Source of the DNA: Arthrobacter zhangbolii
Lineage (GTDB): Bacteria > Actinomycetota > Actinomycetes > Actinomycetales > Micrococcaceae
Direction of reading: 5' to 3'
NCBI RefSeq assembly: GCF_022869865.1
Contig: NZ_CP094984.1
Location: 2,170,001-2,234,000, forward strand
DNA: 64,000 nucleotides
Positions 43,131-51,739 of the stretch are shown in pieces. Every line of letters begins with the position of its first letter. The stretch's first letter is position 1. Position numbers and translations under genes: made by a program. The notes under the pieces were generated by a model. That model did not search any database and had not been told where the DNA came from. It saw only the letters and a list, made by a program, of their open reading frames with translations.

Positions 43131-44048
43131 ATGCACATCCGCAAGACGCACCGAACCGCTTTCGTAACGGGGATAGCAGTGCTCGCCGGCTTATCTGTGG
43201 CCACCGGAGCCCCCGCACTGGCTACCGGAACGGGGCAGCCGAATGAACATCCCACCGCTGGCACATCGACGCCGGCCCAGGACCCGTCACCGGGTACGCC
43301 GTTTCAGGAAACGGGTATCTACCTGTACGAAAAGAAAGATAAGGACCAGCCCGCCGCCTGGGAGAATTCGGGACCGCAGACCCTCCTGGACACACAGGTG
43401 GGGCATCGCTGGTTTACCGACATCACGGCTCTCCTTCCCGCGGAGGTCTGCGGGGACGGGTGGGCGGTGCAGCAGGACCAGCTGGAGTCGCCGGGAGCCA
43501 TTGCATGGCCGGAAACGATCACTTACCCCGAGGGGTTCCCGGGCAACGTAACACTGGTGGAGGCCAAGCACCAGGAGCTCGCGGACGTGGCCCTGGTACC
43601 GGCCTGCGGGCCAACCGAGCAGCCCTCACCGTCGCCGTCAACTCCCTCCGACAAGCCCAGCGAGCCGAGCAAGCCCGGCGAGCCCGGCGAGCCCCCAACC
43701 GGGACGCCCACGCCGACAGGCTCTGCCACCCCGACGCCGACCGGCACTGCGCCCGCCCCCAAGGGCACGGCTACCCCGACACCGACCGGGTCGCCGACAA
43801 CCAACCCGGCCGCACCTCCTGCCACGAAAACCCCCGCAGGCGCCAGCACCCCGGATCCCGGAACAACTGAGCCCGGATCCTCAGGTCCCGGATCATCCGG
43901 CCCTGCAGGGACCGACACATCGGCAACCGACCCGGCACTGGCCGCCACGGGTGCGGACGGACTGTTCCCCGCACTGGCAGGAGCCGGGATCCTGGGCCTC
44001 GGCACGGCCGTTGTGCTCCTGACCCGCCGCCGCGGCAACCACAGCTAG
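43131..44048 (+). CDS. cell-wall-anchored surface protein with LAATG sorting signal
   Basis: A 305-residue secreted protein. A signal peptide ends A-L-A at residue 31. A globular domain (about 40-160) contains TGIYLYEKKDKDQPAAWENSGPQ and single Cys residues in EVCGDGW and VPACG. A long Pro/Ser/Thr/Gly-rich wall-spanning region (about 165-265) with TPTPTG-type repeats follows, then LAATG (270-274), a hydrophobic helix and an RRR tail. LAxTG is the motif recognised by class E sortases in actinobacteria, so a class E enzyme elsewhere in the genome, not the class F sortase here, probably anchors it. Confidence 0.85.
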   Translation: MHIRKTHRTAFVTGIAVLAGLSVATGAPALATGTGQPNEHPTAGTSTPAQDPSPGTPFQETGIYLYEKKDKDQPAAWENSGPQTLLDTQVGHRWFTDITALLPAEVCGDGWAVQQDQLESPGAIAWPETITYPEGFPGNVTLVEAKHQELADVALVPACGPTEQPSPSPSTPSDKPSEPSKPGEPGEPPTGTPTPTGSATPTPTGTAPAPKGTATPTPTGSPTTNPAAPPATKTPAGASTPDPGTTEPGSSGPGSSGPAGTDTSATDPALAATGADGLFPALAGAGILGLGTAVVLLTRRRGNHS

Positions 44049-44095
44049 CCCGCTGGCCGGTATCAGCCGGCGCCTCACGGTGTACCCCGGCCTGC

Positions 44096-44695
44096 TCAGC
44101 GCCCGGGGTACACCACACGCATGGGAATCAGCGTCACACGCCCCAGCTCCAGGCCCGGCGGCGGCCCGGTATAACCTCTGACCAATGTGATGTGCGGCCG
44201 GAGGGTTCGGGCAAACATAAAGTTCGGGTCACCGGCCATGAACGACGCCGTACCCGCAATTCCGCAGGCGGCCAGGAATCCCTCCAGCTCTTCCAACAGC
44301 CCTGCATGCAGCGCGGATAGCTCCGGAGTGGGCGCATACTCCACCGCGAGGGTGCGTCCGTGGGCACCGAACCCGGCGGTCCGCACCGGCTGCAAATGGA
44401 ACGCTGCAGCGGGCAGGAGCGACTCTGTCCGCTCGATATAACCTTCCAGCAGCCGGGCATAATCCGGCAGCGAGATACCCGTGGCAGCAGTGATGACCCG
44501 GTACACATCCAGCACTTTGCCGAAGTGGATGAGCGTCAGGTGCAGTTGCCGCGACGGGACCGGACGGACGCCGCGCGGCGCCGCGGCGGCGACCGCCTGT
44601 TGGAGGGCCAGCAAATGGGCCAGCGACCCGCCGTCGGGCCGCATTTGGGCATGCAGCCGCCGGTTCGCGTCGAAACCTGTACCGGATCCAGGCAT
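44096..44695 (-). CDS. 2H phosphoesterase family protein (2'-5' RNA ligase-like)
   Basis: A 199-residue member of the 2H superfamily, whose active site is built from two H-x-T/S motifs. Both are present: HLTLIHFG near residue 53 and HITLVRG near 170. These enzymes process 2',3'-cyclic or other cyclic phosphodiester ends of RNA or small nucleotides. The substrate is not clear. The protein lies next to DUF2469 and rnhB on the same strand, 20 bases from the DUF2469 gene end. Confidence 0.78.
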   Translation of the reverse strand: MPGSGTGFDANRRLHAQMRPDGGSLAHLLALQQAVAAAAPRGVRPVPSRQLHLTLIHFGKVLDVYRVITAATGISLPDYARLLEGYIERTESLLPAAAFHLQPVRTAGFGAHGRTLAVEYAPTPELSALHAGLLEELEGFLAACGIAGTASFMAGDPNFMFARTLRPHITLVRGYTGPPPGLELGRVTLIPMRVVYPGR

Positions 44696-44715
44696 GCCGG
44701 CAGTATGCCCCCGGG

Positions 44716-45036
44716 CTAGAGTTCGTCCGCCTTCGGCAGCGTGAGGTCGTCGTTGCGGGTCAGTTCCTCGACGTTGACGTCCTTGAAGGTAATCACGCGC
44801 ACGCTTTTGACGAAGCGCGCGGAACGGTAGACATCCCAGACCCAGGCGTCCTGCAGGGTGAGGTCGAAGTAGATCTCACCGTCGGCGGAACGGGCCTGGA
44901 GGTCAACATGGTTGGCCAGGTAGAACCGGCGCTCGGTTTCCACCACGTAGCTGAACAGGCCTACAACGTCCCGGTACTCCCGGTAGAGCTGAAGCTCCAT
45001 GTCCGTTTCATAGTTCTCGAGATCTTCGGCGCTCAT
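44716..45036 (-). CDS. DUF2469 family protein
   Basis: A 106-residue conserved actinobacterial protein (Rv2901c-type) starting MSAEDLENYETDMELQLYREYRDVVGLFSYVVETERRFYLAN. It has an acidic helical first half and a conserved WVWDVYRSARFVKSVRVITFKDVNVEEL second half. There is no known function. The ATG overlaps the rnhB stop (ATGA). The rnhB-DUF2469 coupling is conserved in actinobacteria. Confidence 0.9.
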   Translation of the reverse strand: MSAEDLENYETDMELQLYREYRDVVGLFSYVVETERRFYLANHVDLQARSADGEIYFDLTLQDAWVWDVYRSARFVKSVRVITFKDVNVEELTRNDDLTLPKADEL

Positions 45037-45848
45037 GGTCCTATCATCCCCCCAACTGGGCTTAGGTCGTTCCCGGATTCCAACGCGCCTGGCCGTTCCC
45101 TGGAGCCAAGGCGCCAGGACATCCGGTGCAGCGGCGTCGGTCCGTGGACATCTATGGCCGCACGATGCGAGCCGGTGGCGTAGCCCTTGTTGATCTCCCA
45201 CGAGTAGTGCGGGTGGGCAGCGGCAAACTCTACCATCATGGCGTCGCGCTCCACTTTCGCCAGAACACTGGCGGCGGCCACGCTCAGGCACTGCATGTCC
45301 GCCTTGATCCGGGTATGCACCTCGGCCGTACAGCCACCGTCGTCCGCCCCGGAAGCATCCGCGCCGTCGAGCTCGTCGAAGAGACTCCCCTGGCGCTCCG
45401 GGGAGAGCCAGTTGAAGTTGCCGTCCAGGAGCACGACGTCGGGGCGCAGGGTCAGGCACACCTGGTCCCAGGCGCGTGTCCCGGCCAGGCGCAGTGCAGC
45501 GGTGAGTCCGTGAAGATCGATTTCGGCGGCACTGGCGTGGCCGACGCCCCAGGCGAGGGCCCATTTCTTGATTTTGGGGACCAGTGCATTCCGGTCAGCG
45601 ACGGACAACAGTTTGCTGTCCCGCACGCCTTTGAGCGAACGCACCGTGGCCAGGTCCACGGCCACCAGCCCTACGGAGACCGGCCCGGCGAGTGCTCCGC
45701 GGCCCACTTCGTCGCAGCCGGCGAGGATGCGGTGCCCGCGGGCGGCGAAGGTGCGTTCATAGCGCAGGGTCGGCGCCTTGGACGCGGCCCGGCGCGCAGC
45801 AGTCCGCGCTGCTGCGTGGCTGGTCGCCGGGACGGTTTCCGTGCTCAT
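45033..45848 (-). CDS. rnhB: ribonuclease HII
   Basis: Removes ribonucleotides and RNA from RNA-DNA hybrids. The 271-residue protein has the catalytic D46-E47 in AGCDEVGRGALAGP, D142 in LLDGNFNWL and D184 in RIKADMQCLSVAAASVLAKV. An acidic insert (about 160-173) lies between the last two, and both termini carry extensions beyond the core. Its ATG overlaps the stop of lepB (ATGA) and its stop overlaps DUF2469, so the three are coupled. It complements the RNase HI fusion elsewhere in the window. Confidence 0.95.
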   Translation of the reverse strand: MSTETVPATSHAAARTAARRAASKAPTLRYERTFAARGHRILAGCDEVGRGALAGPVSVGLVAVDLATVRSLKGVRDSKLLSVADRNALVPKIKKWALAWGVGHASAAEIDLHGLTAALRLAGTRAWDQVCLTLRPDVVLLDGNFNWLSPERQGSLFDELDGADASGADDGGCTAEVHTRIKADMQCLSVAAASVLAKVERDAMMVEFAAAHPHYSWEINKGYATGSHRAAIDVHGPTPLHRMSWRLGSRERPGALESGNDLSPVGGMIGP

Positions 45849-46612
45849 TGACCACTGTTTTCGGTCGGGGCGGGTATGTCCTTGAAAACCTCTTCATAAC
45901 TGCTGACGCCGCCGATGCGGTTCAGCGGCCAGGCAGTCACAACGGCTTTGCCTTCAATGTCGTCGACGTCGACGAAGCCGCCGCCTTCGCCGTTCTGGTG
46001 TTCCCGCGAATCGGCAGAGGCGTTGCGGTGATCCCCCATCACCCAAACCTTTCCTTCCGGCACCACTACGTCAAAGGGGATGTCCGAAGGGGTTGCCCCG
46101 GGGTACAGGTAGGGCTCGTCCAGCGGTTCGCCGTTGACCGTGATCCTGCCATCGGCATCGCAGCAGACAACGTGGTCCCCTTCGGTGCCGATGACGCGTT
46201 TGACCAGGTGCTGCTGTGATTCATCGGGCAGCAGTCCCACAAAGGTGAGGGCATCACGGACCGGGTTCGATTCCTTGGCGACGGTCTCGGGCAGCCAGCC
46301 CTTGGTGTCCTTGAACACCACAACATCGCCGCGGTTCAGGTCGATCGGTTCCGGGACCAGAAGGTTCACGAAAATCCGGTCGTTGATCTCGAGCGTCTCC
46401 TCCATGGACCCTGACGGGATGTAAAAGGCCCGGAAAAGGAAGGTCTTGATAAGGAAGGACAGCAGCAGGGCGATGACCACAATCGTGAGGACTTCGCGCA
46501 ACCAGGCTCCGAGGCCGCGCTTCCTGTCCTTGGGTGCCTTATGTGCTGCGTGATCCCGCTGTTCCCCGGAGCCGGGTGTCCCGTCCTGGGACTGGTCCGG
46601 ATTCTGCGACAT
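45845..46612 (-). CDS. lepB: type I signal peptidase (first of a tandem pair)
   Basis: Cleaves Sec/Tat signal peptides on the outer membrane face. The protein of 255 residues has a disordered head, one transmembrane helix (TIVVIALLLSFLIKTFLF), the nucleophile Ser in FYIPSGSMEETL and the general-base Lys in LVKRVIGTEGDHV. MGDHRNASADSREH is the conserved box E. AGAGGAA lies before the ATG at 46612. A second complete signal peptidase gene lies directly upstream. Confidence 0.93.
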   Translation of the reverse strand: MSQNPDQSQDGTPGSGEQRDHAAHKAPKDRKRGLGAWLREVLTIVVIALLLSFLIKTFLFRAFYIPSGSMEETLEINDRIFVNLLVPEPIDLNRGDVVVFKDTKGWLPETVAKESNPVRDALTFVGLLPDESQQHLVKRVIGTEGDHVVCCDADGRITVNGEPLDEPYLYPGATPSDIPFDVVVPEGKVWVMGDHRNASADSREHQNGEGGGFVDVDDIEGKAVVTAWPLNRIGGVSSYEEVFKDIPAPTENSGQ

Positions 46613-46623
46613 TGCGTTTCCTC

Positions 46624-47334
46624 TTATTTCTCCGTGTTCCACTCGGCTCCTAAGGATAGCCGGTCAATATTGGTACTGCGTTCGAGCGGCCAGAGAATCT
46701 TCCGGGCTTCGCCGATCACCCTCTCCGTGGAGATCAGGCCGCCGCCCGGGGCTCCCAGCAGGGACCGTGAATCAGCGGACTCGGACCGGTGGTCGCCCAT
46801 CAGCCACAGCCGCCCCTCCGGTACCGTTACGTCGAACCCGTGGTCGCTGGCTGCATCTCCCTCATAAACGTACGGTTCATCCAGCGGAGTTCCGTTAACC
46901 GTGATTCTTGGATCGTCGTCGGTGCAGCAGCTGACCCGGTCCCCGGCAACTCCGATGACGCGTTTCACATAGACCGTGTCGCTGCCGGCCAGTCCGAGCC
47001 AGCGTCCTACGGTGACCGCAGCGTCGGCCAGGGCCGGGCGACCGCTGTGCAAGGGGGCCAGGGAGCCGCGGCCGTCAAAAACCACCACGTCGCCGCGGCG
47101 GATGTCCTCGGAGGAGTACGCCGTACGCGACACCAGCACCCGGTCTCCGGGTTCCAGCAGGGGCTGCATGGAGTTGGAGGGAATGTAGAAGACGTCGAAG
47201 AAGAAAGCCCGGACGACGGCGGCGAGGATCACTGCGGCGGCGAGAGCACATAGCACAAAACGCCAGCCCACAAACCGGGGCCGGCGTTTCGTGTGCTTCG
47301 CGGAGGGTTCCCCGGAGGCGGATGCTGCAGACAA
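46624..47334 (-). CDS. type I signal peptidase (second of a tandem pair)
   Basis: A 236-residue paralogue of the downstream LepB, with the same architecture: basic head, one membrane helix (FVLCALAAAVILAAVVRAFFF), nucleophile Ser in FYIPSNSMQPLL, Lys in YVKRVIGVAGDRV and MGDHRSESADSRS. The two proteins share the unusual CC pair after the Lys box (VSCCTD / VVCCDA). The start is a TTG at 47334, just 5 bases after the rplS stop, without a visible ribosome binding site. Translation by readthrough from rplS is likely. Confidence 0.88.
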   Translation of the reverse strand: MSAASASGEPSAKHTKRRPRFVGWRFVLCALAAAVILAAVVRAFFFDVFYIPSNSMQPLLEPGDRVLVSRTAYSSEDIRRGDVVVFDGRGSLAPLHSGRPALADAAVTVGRWLGLAGSDTVYVKRVIGVAGDRVSCCTDDDPRITVNGTPLDEPYVYEGDAASDHGFDVTVPEGRLWLMGDHRSESADSRSLLGAPGGGLISTERVIGEARKILWPLERSTNIDRLSLGAEWNTEK

Positions 47335-47346
47335 GTAAGTTACTTG
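47332..47346. repeat. 15-base palindrome at the rplS stop / lepB start
   Basis: CAAGTAA-G-TTACTTG is a perfect 7-bp inverted repeat with a one-base centre. It covers both the rplS stop codon (47340-47342) and the TTG start of the signal peptidase gene (47332-47334). Confidence 0.7.
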
Positions 47347-47699
47347 GCGGGACGGAAGTCGCGCTTTTCCTTGATCTTGGCTGCCTTGCCGCGCAGATCG
47401 CGCATGTAGTACAGCTTGGCGCGACGCACGTCACCCTTGGAGACAACCTCGATCTTGTCGATGACCGGGGAGTGTACCGGGAAGGTACGCTCAACGCCGA
47501 CACCGAAGGAGACCTTGCGGACCGTGAAGGTCGCGCGGAGGCCATCACCCTGGCGCTTCAGAACGAAGCCCTGGAAGACCTGAACACGGGTGTTCTTGCC
47601 TTCGATGATGTTTACGTGAACCTTGACGGTGTCACCGGCGCGGAACTCGGGGATGTCCGTACGCAGGGAAGCTGCGTCAACAGAATCTAGGATGTGCAT
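47340..47699 (-). CDS. rplS: 50S ribosomal protein L19
   Basis: A 119-residue large-subunit protein at the 30S-50S interface. It begins [44 protein letters not shown] and has the conserved [21 protein letters not shown] and [20 protein letters not shown]. It starts a transcription unit that continues into the two signal peptidases, rnhB and DUF2469. Confidence 0.98.
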   Translation of the reverse strand: MHILDSVDAASLRTDIPEFRAGDTVKVHVNIIEGKNTRVQVFQGFVLKRQGDGLRATFTVRKVSFGVGVERTFPVHSPVIDKIEVVSKGDVRRAKLYYMRDLRGKAAKIKEKRDFRPAK

Positions 47700-47892
47700 T
47701 GTTTATCACTCCTGGTGAACGCCACAGGTCATCCACTTTGGTAACGGCAGCAAGAATGCGGCCCGGACGGGCGGCACGGATGCTGTCGAAGTTAGAAAGA
47801 CCGACTGGACCCGAGGATGGGTTGCCGGTGTGTCATGGCTGTTGGCCGCGCTCCCCCTGTGGCAGGTACGGGCCCAGATGACACAGTGTCTT

Positions 47893-47922
47893 ATTTTGCC
47901 ACATCGGCATCCCCGGCACCAA
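47893..47922 (-). promoter_or_regulatory. candidate housekeeping promoter for rplS
   Basis: On the minus strand TTGGTG (47922-47917) and CAAAAT (47898-47893) are separated by 18 bases, close to the sigma-A consensus. They sit about 195 bases upstream of rplS in the 238-base gap after trmD. The rest of this gap is non-coding and may serve as an rplS leader. Confidence 0.35.
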
Positions 47923-47937
47923 TCACCGGTACCGGGT

Positions 47938-48717
47938 TCAGGCTCCGCGGCTGATCCTGCCGTCACGGACCTCGTAGCCGAGCGAAGCCAGCGTGGCACG
48001 GTCGGCTTTATCCAGGCTCGCGGCGTCGAACTTTTCGATCAGGTCGGGACGCCGCGCAGCGGTGCGCCGCAGCTGCTCATCCCGGCGGAAACGGGCAATC
48101 TTCGCGTGGTTGCCGCTGAGCAGAACCTCGGGCACCGGACGCTCGCGCCAGGCGGAGGGCTTGGTGTAGACGGGGTATTCGAGCAGTCCGTCGGAATGGG
48201 ATTCCTCCACCAGGGATTCCGGATTGCCTACGACGCCGGGCACGAGGCGGCCCACGGCCTCCACCATCGCCAGCACGGCCACTTCCCCGCCGTTGAGCAC
48301 ATAGTCACCCAGGCTGACCGGCCGGACGTCGAAACGCTCGCCGGCCCATTCCAGCACCCGCTCGTCGATGCCTTCGTAACGTCCGCAGGCGAAGACCAGG
48401 TGCTTTTCCTCGGCCAGCTCGTACGCCATGGCCTGCGTGAAAACGGCTCCGGCGGGTGAGGGAACAATCAGCACGGGACGGTTTTCCCCCTCACCGGCCA
48501 CGGACTCAAGTGCCTGTGCCCACGGCTCGGGCTTCATCACCATGCCGGCGCCGCCACCGTACGGGGTGTCATCCACGGTCCGGTGACGGTCGGTGGTGAA
48601 GTCGCGCAGATCGTGCACGGCCAGATCCAGCAGTCCGTCCTGACGGGCCTTGCCGATCAGGGACAGCTCCAGGGCCGCCAGGTACTCGGGGAAAATGCTG
48701 ACAACGTCGATGCGCAC
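47938..48717 (-). CDS. trmD: tRNA (guanine-N1)-methyltransferase
   Basis: Methylates G37 next to the anticodon to prevent frameshifting. The SPOUT-knot protein of 259 residues has [44 protein letters not shown] and the S-adenosylmethionine knot [31 protein letters not shown]. The GTG start directly follows the rimM TAA stop. Confidence 0.97.
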   Translation of the reverse strand: MRIDVVSIFPEYLAALELSLIGKARQDGLLDLAVHDLRDFTTDRHRTVDDTPYGGGAGMVMKPEPWAQALESVAGEGENRPVLIVPSPAGAVFTQAMAYELAEEKHLVFACGRYEGIDERVLEWAGERFDVRPVSLGDYVLNGGEVAVLAMVEAVGRLVPGVVGNPESLVEESHSDGLLEYPVYTKPSAWRERPVPEVLLSGNHAKIARFRRDEQLRRTAARRPDLIEKFDAASLDKADRATLASLGYEVRDGRISRGA

Positions 48718-49284
48718 TTACTGTCCGGCTTCCTTCGGATCGGCCTTCTTCTCTTCAGGCTTCTTCTCTTCGGAGGTGTTCAGCTCGAAGAGCCCCTCCG
48801 GCGGCGTCAGCAGCACGTATCCGCCATCCACGTTGACCTCGGGAACGATTGCCTCGACAAACGGCACCAGGATTTCCTCTCCACCGGTGCCCTCGACCAC
48901 CAGCAGGTCCTGCACCGTCAGGGTGCGCAGCCCGCTGACGGTGCCCACGACGTCGTCCCCCACGCGCGCCTGCAGGCCCACCAGCTCGTGTTCATACCAG
49001 CCCTCGTCGTCACCATCCTCATCCACCGTTTCGGTGTCGATGAACAGCTTGGCTCCGCGGAGCTCCTCGGCACCGTTGCGGTCCGCGACCTCCTCGAACC
49101 CGAGCAGCAGGATGTCCTTGTTCCAGCGTGCGCTGAGGACGGTCAGCGGCCCTTTGGAGGCCGGTTCCACCGTGAGTTCGGTGCCCGGGACAAAGCGGTC
49201 CCCGGGGGCGTCGGTCAGGACCTGGACGGTCACTTCGCCGCGAATGCCGTGCGGCTTACCGATACGTGCCACCTGCAACTGCAT
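48718..49284 (-). CDS. rimM: ribosome maturation factor RimM
   Basis: Assists 30S assembly at the S19/head domain. The 188-residue protein has the N-terminal domain (QVARIGKPHGIRGEVTVQVLTD) and the PRC-barrel C-terminal domain (WYEHELVGLQARVGDDVVGTVSGL, PFVEAIVPEVNVDGGYVLLTPPEGL). A Lys/Glu-rich tail of about 20 residues is an extra compared with the usual form. It is coupled to trmD but separated from khpA by a terminator-like hairpin. Confidence 0.95.
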   Translation of the reverse strand: MQLQVARIGKPHGIRGEVTVQVLTDAPGDRFVPGTELTVEPASKGPLTVLSARWNKDILLLGFEEVADRNGAEELRGAKLFIDTETVDEDGDDEGWYEHELVGLQARVGDDVVGTVSGLRTLTVQDLLVVEGTGGEEILVPFVEAIVPEVNVDGGYVLLTPPEGLFELNTSEEKKPEEKKADPKEAGQ

Positions 49285-49331
49285 GGTTTCTCCTCTGTCA
49301 GGGATAGGGTGCCGGCGGGAGCCCGCCTCAC

Positions 49332-49375
49332 AAAAAATCCGGCCCCTGCACCATTATCTGGTGTCGGGGCCGGAT
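49332..49375 (-). terminator. terminator-like hairpin between khpA and rimM
   Basis: A 10-bp stem (49337-49346 with 49366-49375) is extended by an inner GCACCA/TGGTGT pairing. On the minus strand it is followed directly by TTTTTTGTG. It looks like an intrinsic terminator or attenuator inside the rpsP-trmD cluster. Confidence 0.82.
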
Positions 49376-49447
49376 CCTGTGTACTGCTTTTACTGCTGGT
49401 ACTGCAAGGAAGAACTGTTCGCTTCCGCAGCGCCGGTAATCATCAGA

Positions 49448-49690
49448 TCAGCGGCGCCGGTCGGTATCCACAACGTCAACCCGGACCTGCTCACCGTTGG
49501 CCAGGGCGGCGATGACCGTGCGCAGTGCGCGGGCCGTCCGTCCCTGCCGGCCGATGACCCGGCCCAGATCGTCCTGGTGAACCCGAACCTCGAGGGTTTC
49601 CCCCCGGCGGTTGCTCTTGGCGGAAACCTTGACGTCCTCAGGACTGTCAACGATGCCGCGCACGAGGTGCTCCAGTGCTTCAGCGAGCAA
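49448..49690 (-). CDS. khpA: KH-domain RNA-binding protein KhpA
   Basis: An 80-residue single KH domain protein (UPF0109) with the RNA-contacting loop GRVIGRQGRTARALRTVI. It starts LLAEALEHLVRGIVDSPEDVKV. In other Gram-positives KhpA/KhpB bind RNAs and influence cell division and growth. The TTG start at 49690 immediately follows the rpsP TAA stop, so the two are translationally coupled. Confidence 0.93.
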   Translation of the reverse strand: MLAEALEHLVRGIVDSPEDVKVSAKSNRRGETLEVRVHQDDLGRVIGRQGRTARALRTVIAALANGEQVRVDVVDTDRRR

Positions 49691-49691
49691 G

Positions 49692-50099
49692 TTACTCAGC
49701 CTCAGCCTCGGCGGGAGCCTCGGGGGCTTCCTCCTTCTTGGCCTTGGGAGTGATGGCCTCGGGGACAATCACCGACTTCTTTTCGGGAGCCACGAAGGGC
49801 TCCTTCGGGGCCTTGGTACGCAGGGTACCTTCCTGGCCTTCGATGTTCTTGAACTTCTGCCAGTCACCGGTGATCTTCAGCAGTGCTGCGACCTGCTCGG
49901 TGGGCTGGGCGCCGACGCCGAGCCAGTACTGGGCGCGGTCGGACTTGATGTCGATGTACGACGGCTCTTCGGTCGGACGGTACAGTCCGATTTCCTCGAT
50001 GGCACGGCCATCGCGCTTGGCACGGGAATCCATGACAACAACGCGGTAGTGTGCTGAGAACTTCTTGCCGAGGCGCTTAAGGCGAATCTTTACGGCCAC
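49692..50099 (-). CDS. rpsP: 30S ribosomal protein S16
   Basis: A small-subunit protein of 135 residues. The core is [46 protein letters not shown] and [26 protein letters not shown]-terminal extension (about 80-135) rich in Lys, Glu and Ala is typical of high-GC actinobacteria. The GTG at 50099 is the start seen in homologues. It heads the rpsP-khpA unit. Confidence 0.97.
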   Translation of the reverse strand: MAVKIRLKRLGKKFSAHYRVVVMDSRAKRDGRAIEEIGLYRPTEEPSYIDIKSDRAQYWLGVGAQPTEQVAALLKITGDWQKFKNIEGQEGTLRTKAPKEPFVAPEKKSVIVPEAITPKAKKEEAPEAPAEAEAE

Positions 50100-50306
50100 T
50101 TTTGTGGTCACTCCTGATCTGAAATGGGGCGAACCCGTACTTCTGCTCCCGTGGGGCGGGCCATAACGTTGGGGTTCAAAAGGACAAGATGCATGCACGG
50201 AGAGAGGGGCCGCGCAGATCGAGTACCTGACCATTGTGCCAGATGACTCCGCCTTTTGCGACTTGCCGACCCGCCGGGCCGGCAAGTATCTCCCGCGGGG
50301 ACCGGA

Positions 50307-51188
50307 TCAGCGCACTGCAACCCGCAGGCGGTTGCGCCAGGGATCCTCAAACACGAGCTCCGCACCCGTGTGGTGACTGGATACGCCGGCAACCTTCAGC
50401 CGGTCCGCCAGCGCCGCGACGTCGTCGGCCGAGGGTACGCCGATGAGCACCTCGCCCAAGCCCAGGGTGTCCCGCCGGGGGCCCGCTCCGCGACTGTTCC
50501 ACACATTCATGGCCATGTGATGGTGATAGCCGCCGGCGGAGACAAACAGTGCCTGGCCATGGAAACCCGCTGTGCGCTCGAAGCCCAGCGTCTCCACATA
50601 GAACGCCCGGGCTGTCGCCGTATCCCCCACCTGCAGGTGCACGTGTCCGACGCCGGCGGCTGTTTCGCTGAGCCGGTCCGGTTCCGCTTCGGCCAGGTGG
50701 TCCCGGAGATAGGCCTGCGGGGACAGGGCGAGGGAAGCCATCTTCACCTCGCGGCCGGCGGCCGTAGTGGCCCACTCCCAGTCCTCGCGGGGCTTGTCGT
50801 AGTACAGCTCGATGCCGTTGCCCTCGGGGTCGGTGAAGTAGAACGCCTCGCTGACAAGATGGTCGGCGGATCCGACAAAGGCCGCGGGATCATACCGGGC
50901 GGCAGAGGCAACCGTAGCGGCCAGGGATGCCTGGTCCTCAAACAGAATGGCGGTATGGAACAGTCCGGCTTCACCCCGCGAGGCAACCTGCAGGCCGGGG
51001 GCCGGGGCCAGATGCACCAGCGGGACGGCGCCCCTGCCCAGGTACAGGCCGGCGTCAGCTTCGGCGACCACCTCCAGACCCAGGGCGCCGCGATAATAGG
51101 CGGACACCTTGGCCATGTCCCCGACCTTGAGCATTACCGTCCCCATGGACAGGTCGGACGGCAGCAGGTCATTTACTTGAAGGTTCAT
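50307..51188 (-). CDS. two-domain VOC-family protein (catechol dioxygenase-like)
   Basis: A 293-residue protein with two vicinal-oxygen-chelate modules, of the CatE/extradiol dioxygenase type. The first is LSMGTVMLKVGDMAKVSAYYRGALGLEVV. The second is GVGHVHLQVGDTATARAFYVETLGFERT, with the metal-ligand region HVHLQVGD, GGYHHHMAMNVWNSRG and the final Glu of TGAELVFEDPWRNRL. Such proteins detoxify quinones or catechols in bacilli. Two 20-bp operator-like repeats lie over the start codon and just upstream, so repression by a MarR-type regulator is likely. Confidence 0.82.
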   Translation of the reverse strand: MNLQVNDLLPSDLSMGTVMLKVGDMAKVSAYYRGALGLEVVAEADAGLYLGRGAVPLVHLAPAPGLQVASRGEAGLFHTAILFEDQASLAATVASAARYDPAAFVGSADHLVSEAFYFTDPEGNGIELYYDKPREDWEWATTAAGREVKMASLALSPQAYLRDHLAEAEPDRLSETAAGVGHVHLQVGDTATARAFYVETLGFERTAGFHGQALFVSAGGYHHHMAMNVWNSRGAGPRRDTLGLGEVLIGVPSADDVAALADRLKVAGVSSHHTGAELVFEDPWRNRLRVAVR

Positions 51189-51217
51189 GTAAACAGCTTA
51201 CTTGAAGCTTCATCTAA
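51173..51217. promoter_or_regulatory. double 20-bp operator-like repeat over the VOC gene start
   Basis: Two copies (51173-51192 and 51198-51217) of TTACTTGAAG-G/C-TTCAT-G/C-TAA match at 18 of 20 bases and are 5 bases apart. Each is itself an imperfect palindrome (8 of 10 pairs). Copy 1 covers the ATG at 51188 and copy 2 ends on the stop of the upstream gene. The layout suits a MarR-family dimer. Confidence 0.6.
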
Positions 51218-51732
51218 TAGCGAGCTGTCGGTTGTTCATCCGTCATACCGGCCAGCAGTTCGCTGACCACCGGCGTTTTCGCCTGGGTGTAGGCGTCCCA
51301 GCCTGACGATCCGTCCGCTGCGTCTCGCTTGGCTGCCAGATACCGCTCCCGCGCCTGCGGATCACTTCGGAGCAGGTTCCGGAAAGCGAGGCGCCGCTGC
51401 CAGGGCCTGCCGCCGAATTCGACCACGTGCAGCACATATCTTCGTTCTGCACGGACGGGATAACTGAGCCAGCAGTGCCCGGGAAGAGTGCCCTCCAGAT
51501 CGAACCCGGCAGCTGCCAGTTCCGCGGCGACGGCCGGAATCCGGTCCTTCCCAACACCAACCAGCAGGTCCACCACATCCTTGGCCGCGAGATCCGGCAC
51601 GGCGGTGGAACCGATGTGCTCCACCTGTGACGCCGGTGCCAGCCGGTGGATCCTGCGTGCCATCCCGGCTGCCATGGCGGCCCAATCGGCGTATCTGCTG
51701 GGAACCAGGACCACTGGTTGCTGTTCGCTCAT
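51214..51732 (-). CDS. GrpB family protein (nucleotidyltransferase fold)
   Basis: A 172-residue UPF0157/GrpB protein of the nucleotidyltransferase superfamily. The family motif EHIGSTAVPDLAAKDVVDLLVGV is clear, with its GS and D-x-D-like pair, and a C-terminal half FRNLLRSDPQARERYLAAKRDAA. Its substrate is unknown. The ATG at 51732 is chosen because the family starts there. It lies 7 bases downstream of the GNAT gene stop and upstream of the VOC gene. Confidence 0.82.
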   Translation of the reverse strand: MSEQQPVVLVPSRYADWAAMAAGMARRIHRLAPASQVEHIGSTAVPDLAAKDVVDLLVGVGKDRIPAVAAELAAAGFDLEGTLPGHCWLSYPVRAERRYVLHVVEFGGRPWQRRLAFRNLLRSDPQARERYLAAKRDAADGSSGWDAYTQAKTPVVSELLAGMTDEQPTARY

Positions 51733-51739
51733 AAGCGCG

